This document shows positions 59,665 through 64,000 of a DNA stretch of 64,000 bases, one piece after another (position 1 is the first letter of the stretch; each line of letters opens with the position of its first letter). Source of the DNA: Cytidiella melzeri (lineage: Eukaryota > Basidiomycota > Agaricomycetes > Polyporales > Irpicaceae). The stretch lies in the NCBI GenBank assembly GCA_022592445.1, contig JABYQR010000084.1, positions 62,001 to 126,000 of the forward strand, written 5' to 3'. A program made the translations under genes and the position numbers. Under the pieces are notes generated by a model. That model was not told where the DNA came from and did no database searches. It worked only from the letters and a program-made list of their open reading frames with translations.

Positions 59665-61596
59665 TCAAGCGTTGACGACCAAGATCGAGGCACCTCCATC
59701 TCTGGTTATGCGTTTTCGGGTTTTGATCAAAGTCCAGCGACGGCCGTAGAGGCTGTAGTTCTTCTCGCCCCCACCGTTGGTTGTGCAAGCCGAAAGACCG
59801 GATGGCGCAAGAAGAAATGCTTGACCAGTCTAGGCAAAACACCATCAGTGCTGCACTACGGATGAACGAGCTGTAGTACCTTGAGACGGACGACGCGGTC
59901 GAACGCTTCGCCGCTGGTTATGTCCGCCGAAACATGTTTCGAGATGTGTTCCCACCACGACGGAGATGAAAACCTGTGCATGATCGTGACCGAGCACAAG
60001 TCGATGAGAGCGTTGGGGACGACGGTCGGTTCTGTAAGACAGAAAGTGTTAGATTGGGACGAAAGACTTGAATCGGGTCACGGTTGGACTGACCTTGTGT
60101 GCTAATGACCACCCGCATCCCGAGGTGGCGCTGCTGACGAACGAGTGATGAAAGTTCCCGGGTAAGACCCGACTCCCGTTTGTGAGCTGATAAGTACTAC
60201 GTGTTGGTAGTTAGCTTTTGGAGGTTGGGAAGAAGAAAGGATCCAACGCCTACGGCATACCTTGTGTGCCTCGTCAACTACGAGGACTTTACCCGTGCTC
60301 AACTTTGCGCGCACGAACAGGCGGGAGACAATTTCGAACAGCCCGCACGCGGAGTGAGGGTCGATGAAGACATCTGACAAGTCGATTATTGTCAGTTGGC
60401 CTGCGGCGAACCTCGTGGGTGGAGATTGGTTTAATGATTTGTCTAAAAAGGTCTCGAGCAAGTCCATGCGCTGCTTGAGGCCAGTGAGCTGCTGCTTGTT
60501 GAGGTCCTCCTTCTTGAGGTCGAGACGCCTCATGAACTGATCGAATTTGAACTTTTCTCCTAGTTCACGTAGGATCGACTGACAGGAGTTGCACGTTAAT
60601 GACAATCCGTGATATCACTAAAATGTACTCACGAGGATGGTCTGCATGTACAACGGAGCCGACTCTGAGGATCCAACAGCCATGAGCGACAGAAACGCCT
60701 TCGCGTCTAGTTCATCTTGGCTGAATACGAGCGGCTCGACTACGATGTCAGGGTGAACCTTGGCGTACATGGACCTCATGGTGCGTATGGAGGACGGCGA
60801 GACGTAGACGACAATCCGAGGGGCTGCCACATTGGAAGGAAGGAGACTTCCAATGTATGCAGCCTCGGATGGCTGGCTGTCCGCTCCACCATCACCAAAA
60901 TGAAGGACAAGGCCGCTGAGGGGCTTGTCCAGTCGTCCGATGGACGAATGTCCGGAAATCATCATATTTTCTAGCAAGACAGAGACGGTGTGGGATTTGC
61001 CAGATCCTTGAACTCCGCAGACGAGTGCAGAGAATGGCGCGTTCTACGTTGTGTGAGAGGACGATTGGGGAAGATGAATGAACCGCACTTGCCGTGTTGA
61101 CATATATCCTGTTGTCCACGCTTTGCAGGCTATCTGGCTCGATAATGTCTCTGCACCCCGCGGTCAGTAGGACGGCGTCACAGATGGCATTTGTCAACTC
61201 ACGGCGAGTCGATGACGGAACCTAGCAGGCCACGTTGTGGGAAGACATCTAGGCCGCCAGCTGCAAGATACGCCTGTCGCGTGACAACCGGAGCCGTCTT
61301 GAGTTCATGATCTTGGCTATCGGTGTAGTCGTGCACGTCTTGATCCAGCAGCTCACGTTCATCCTAGAGGGTATTCTTTTGAGTTCTTTGCGTATATCAT
61401 GAATGCGAAAGTGACTACTTACGTCGTCGGAGCTTACACTATAGCCTGAGTCCTTGGAAACACGGCTGTCGACGGATACACGGCTGTTGATAGAGCTACG
61501 ACTGTTGTTGGACATCCCTGATGAATGGCGCTGAACCTGGGATTGGGAAATCCAAGGTAGACTTGGTTGAAGAGGTTGCTCGGCGCTTGTGAGCAT
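59665..61596 (-). CDS. P-loop ATPase of an uncharacterised fungal family (HerA/FtsK-like)
   Basis: Starts at 61596 (MLTSAEQPLQPSLPW); a Ser-rich disordered N-terminus with NSRVSVDSRVSKDSGYS repeats follows. After introns near 61.4, 61.2 and 61.1 kb comes the ATPase core: Walker A GVQGSGKSH (about 61.0 kb), then SGLVLHFGDGGAD, APRIVVYVSPSSIRTMRSMY and GQLTIIDLSDVFIDP. Walker B is KVLVVDEAHK (about 60.27 kb), followed by LSSLVRQQRHLGMRVVISTQ, a sensor-like strand of HerA/FtsK-type ATPases, and SVTIMHRFSSPSWWEHI. It ends GGASILVVNA at 59665. Similar proteins are common in agaricomycete genomes as 'P-loop hydrolases' of unknown role; no partner is visible here. Confidence 0.8.
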
Positions 61597-62449
61597 GTTG
61601 GGGGAAAGTTAGGAGGATGCTTGTCGACGGTGGGGGTAATTTATGAGGAGCGTGTCACTTTATAGGACGGAGTTCATGCTTACATATGCTGCGACTCCTA
61701 GCCAACTTTTTAAACCCAAAGCTAGACCACGACCCTGCGAACCATTGACAAGCTGGTGCATGAGGGCCATAGTCTTTGCAGCCGAACACGAGGCTGCGAA
61801 TCTACACGCATAGATGGGGTTGAAAAGCTAGAAAAGCTGATAATAGTACGCGAGGACAACCTTTGGATCCACGAGGCAAAGTTAGGCGTACCTATCATGT
61901 TCATTGACAGTCGTTATCAGGCTTGGCTGGCTCTTGCCAACGCAACCGTTGTATTTGGGGGTGTGGTGAATGGACTTCCGCCCGTGAACGACTGAAGCTG
62001 CTGTTGATATGGTTCCCGACGCCTCGAGCAGCGGGAAGCAGACCAAGGTGGCACTGGTATGATGGTATACCTGACTGACCATCGACTTGCCGGCGTGACA
62101 ATGATCAAGCAGTATCGCTCGTCGTTTTCGTCGTTTTCGTCGTTTTCGTACCTCATATGGGATCGGAAAGTGGCTGCGATTAATCCGTAGGGTCAACAAT
62201 CTCTCTGGCTTTGCAACTAGAACTGCCGCTTGGGCTGATGAAAGCATTGTGGGATGTGTAGTTGGGGTCGAATGTGTATGCTGCAGGAAGGCCATACAGA
62301 AGCAATTACAGTAGTGTACAATAGACTAATGCATGTTACAGCGGGCGAGTGAACGAGGGAGGACGCGAGGTGATAGCAAACGCGGGTGGGAGGGGTTATT
62401 GTATCTACCAGGGAGAGAAAAAGTCCTCGAGCGCGGGACCAACATGAAT
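61597..62449. other. Intergenic with a short 9-bp tandem repeat
   Basis: About 0.85 kb. GTCGTTTTC is repeated three times at 62121-62147. Open frames here (for example plus 61756-61995) carry no recognisable motif and are not called. Confidence 0.5.
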
Positions 62450-62797
62450 CTATCCGCTTGGGTGCCCGGGGTAGCGTGCGTAATAGCTTGGAGGTTCATG
62501 AGCCTGAGGCTCCCCCAAGGTGCCTGCGCCAGCCTGCTCGCCTGAATGAGCCTGCTCGCCGGGAGGCTCGGACTCGGGTGCGATTACTCTGATTTCCGGA
62601 ATCTCGTTCTCCTTTACGTGCAGCCCAGAGAAGAGGTCGGCAATGTCAGCGCCTTCACTGGCTAAGGCGCGGGACACAGGGGATAAGAGGCCGCTGTCAG
62701 GGGAATAGCGGCGGTACGGAATGGCAGACACAGTCGCAATCTCGAACGCGCCGGCGACGATGGCGGCAAATAGCACGAGAGGGGTCGAGAAGTGCAT
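62450..62797 (-). CDS. Small secreted protein, unknown function
   Basis: 115 residues in one exon. Signal peptide MHFSTPLVLFAAIVAGAFEI, with likely cleavage after ATVSA before IPYRRY. The mature part is acidic and Pro/Gly/Glu-rich (EPPGEQAHSGEQAGAGTLGE), without cysteines, ending HPSG. The start at 62797 is chosen because the signal peptide begins there. An upstream in-frame ATG (62920) is followed by a splice donor and acceptor (about 62903 and 62850), better explained as a 5'UTR intron. A TATATAAA at 62984-62977 supports a minus-strand promoter. Function unknown; Agaricomycetes have many such proteins. Confidence 0.7.
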   Translation of the reverse strand: MHFSTPLVLFAAIVAGAFEIATVSAIPYRRYSPDSGLLSPVSRALASEGADIADLFSGLHVKENEIPEIRVIAPESEPPGEQAHSGEQAGAGTLGEPQAHEPPSYYARYPGHPSG

Positions 62798-62976
62798 GGC
62801 AAGCAGAAATATAGGATGTCGAAGGATGTTTGGAAATATTGTAAGCTGTAAGAAGAATTTTAGCACATCAACCCGAGGTGTGAACGACGAGGATTTGCTT
62901 ACCGGCCAGCGCTGAAGCAATGAAAAGTGAAAAGACTCGGAACTAGGGGGGGTTCAGCAGCTGAGTGGCAATGGGC

Positions 62977-62984
62977 TTTATATA
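62977..62984 (-). promoter_or_regulatory. TATA box of the small secreted protein gene
   Basis: TATATAAA on the minus strand, 180 bp from the start codon, consistent with a leader containing an intron. Confidence 0.45.
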
Positions 62985-64000
62985 CCTTGTGGTTTCACAT
63001 GCTGTGCTCAGACACGGGAATCCTCTGACCATGATCTGACTCAGGCTGTGTTGTGTGATGAGACTCTTGGAGTCATTCCGGGTACTTACAACAAGTAGGT
63101 GCTGTGTCCAATCCTGTGTTCAGCCTTGTCTGTGATTCAACAATGCACAACTGACACAGGTAACACTGAAGATGGTGGTGTAAAGCGCTGCAGCTTGAAA
63201 CTTGCACCAATGATTTTCTGCAAAGGCAGTGAGGATCAGTGGCAGATCTGGAAACAGGGGGCATCACGATTTTTTTCCTGGGCAGTGCACATGCAAAATT
63301 TTCTGTGCTGTGCAATTACAAGGTGTCGCGGAGCGACTGCTGTTATGCTGCTAAACCCTAACATCGGGTAAATAAACAAAACGTTATCGCGCGTTATATT
63401 GCGTGCCAGGGGTTTACCGCGCGCGCTTGACATTATAATGATGTCCGCATAAGGCAGGTCCTTTAGATTGCATTGTAAAGGCCAAGTGGCATGCGGTAAA
63501 CGATTTTAAACTAATGTAAAGGCCCAGCACTCAATGTAAAGCAGTAGTGGCAGTAATATATTACATTGTTAACCATTATTACAGCTGTCACATCATGTCA
63601 CACCGCGTCTGGGACCGGATGCAAGGCACTGGCGACCACAACGTCCGAGTCTGAGTCCGAGAACATCCATAACAACAGACAGACCTAGTACGTGAATATA
63701 CGTCGTACACGTCTCGGCTCAGACCTTTCGTCTACAGGATGGCGACCCTCAAGCCTTGTACCGAAACTATCCGCTTTCGCTGTCCCACAAAGAAGAGAAC
63801 GCGCTATTGCACCCTCGTGGGCAAATTGGTCAAGTCCATCTGGCCTCCCCCAAGTGTGTAGGGATGTTCGGTAATGAGTCCGTGAGTGGTTATCACAGAT
63901 TGCGTATGGAGACCACGCGTACCATGTGGGCTGAGGCTCGACGGGGGACTTCGCTTGTGATGTGGTCTAGGTGGAAGCGCAACCCTGCACGCCACTGCAG
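62985..64000. other. Non-coding, repeat-bearing end of window
   Basis: No gene supported. From about 63,400 it is AT-rich with repeated ATGTAAAG motifs (near 63473, 63514 and 63534; inverse TTACAT near 63561) and an inverted pair GTTTACCGC (about 63410) / GCGGTAAAC (about 63493). This looks like a remnant of a transposon or other repeat. Confidence 0.4.

Noticed and set aside
61756..62295. Short frames on both strands between the ATPase and secreted-protein genes
   Set aside because: No motif, no start context or splice support; overlapping in opposite strands.
62798..62920. Upstream ATG extending the small secreted protein
   Set aside because: It would bury the signal peptide, and a donor/acceptor pair shows this stretch is better read as a 5'UTR intron.

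Overview
The window is nuclear DNA from a filamentous basidiomycete, most likely an agaricomycete. Genes are dense, on both strands, and broken by many short introns of about 45-75 nt. Protein content is fungal throughout: THO2, CNS1, COQ2, YTP1-like, PKA regulatory subunit, MET10, GH9 cellulase, ESF2, ARS2, SSK1 and a KDM3-type JmjC protein. I saw no tRNA or rRNA genes, CRISPR arrays or bacterial-style operons. For nine genes I summed the exons I placed by hand and the total was a multiple of three.

Layout. 1-6.5 kb: THO2 on the minus strand, 3' end outside the window, divergent from the Hsp90 co-chaperone CNS1 (6.75-8.0 kb). 9.1-13.4 kb: two diverged tandem genes for CCCH zinc-finger proteins of one fungal family; the first may be damaged. 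14.0-16.8 kb: RhoGDI and mitochondrial COQ2. 16.8-18.95 kb: gene-poor. 18.96-21.1 kb: YTP1-like membrane protein. 21.9-25.9 kb: a Herp/Usa1-like ubiquitin-like ER protein divergent from the PKA regulatory subunit. 26.4-28.1 kb: Ser/Thr-rich single-pass membrane protein. 28.8-31.2 kb: Fen2/Dal5-type MFS transporter, divergent from an unknown conserved-looking protein (31.75-33.1 kb), with two adjacent CACGTG boxes between them. 33.35-34.5 kb: bacterial-type uracil phosphoribosyltransferase.

34,884-37,258 is the most notable feature: a 2,375-bp segment with inverted CACTG... termini, a CAT direct repeat on both flanks and many subterminal ATATCCA/GCGTGGATAT motifs. This is the architecture of a CACTA (EnSpm/CMC) DNA transposon. 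In place of a transposase it carries a chimera of host-type gene pieces with introns: the start of a tricalbin/mug190-like membrane C2/SMP protein, most of a ChaC-type gamma-glutamylcyclotransferase, then more of the tricalbin-like gene. It ends 71 bp before the MET10 start codon.

37.3-40.6 kb: MET10. 40.9-43.0 kb: GH9 endoglucanase with a C-terminal membrane anchor. 43.4-44.9 kb: unknown protein. 45.0-46.1 kb: ESF2. 46.4-49.7 kb: ARS2. 50.1-54.4 kb: SSK1 response regulator. 55.6-59.3 kb: KDM3-like JmjC demethylase. 59.7-61.6 kb: P-loop ATPase (minus). 62.4-62.8 kb: small secreted protein (minus). The last kilobase is AT-rich, repeat-bearing noncoding DNA.

The genes form no pathway cluster; most are housekeeping. 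Three of the introns I placed begin with GC rather than GT, each required to keep the protein in frame.
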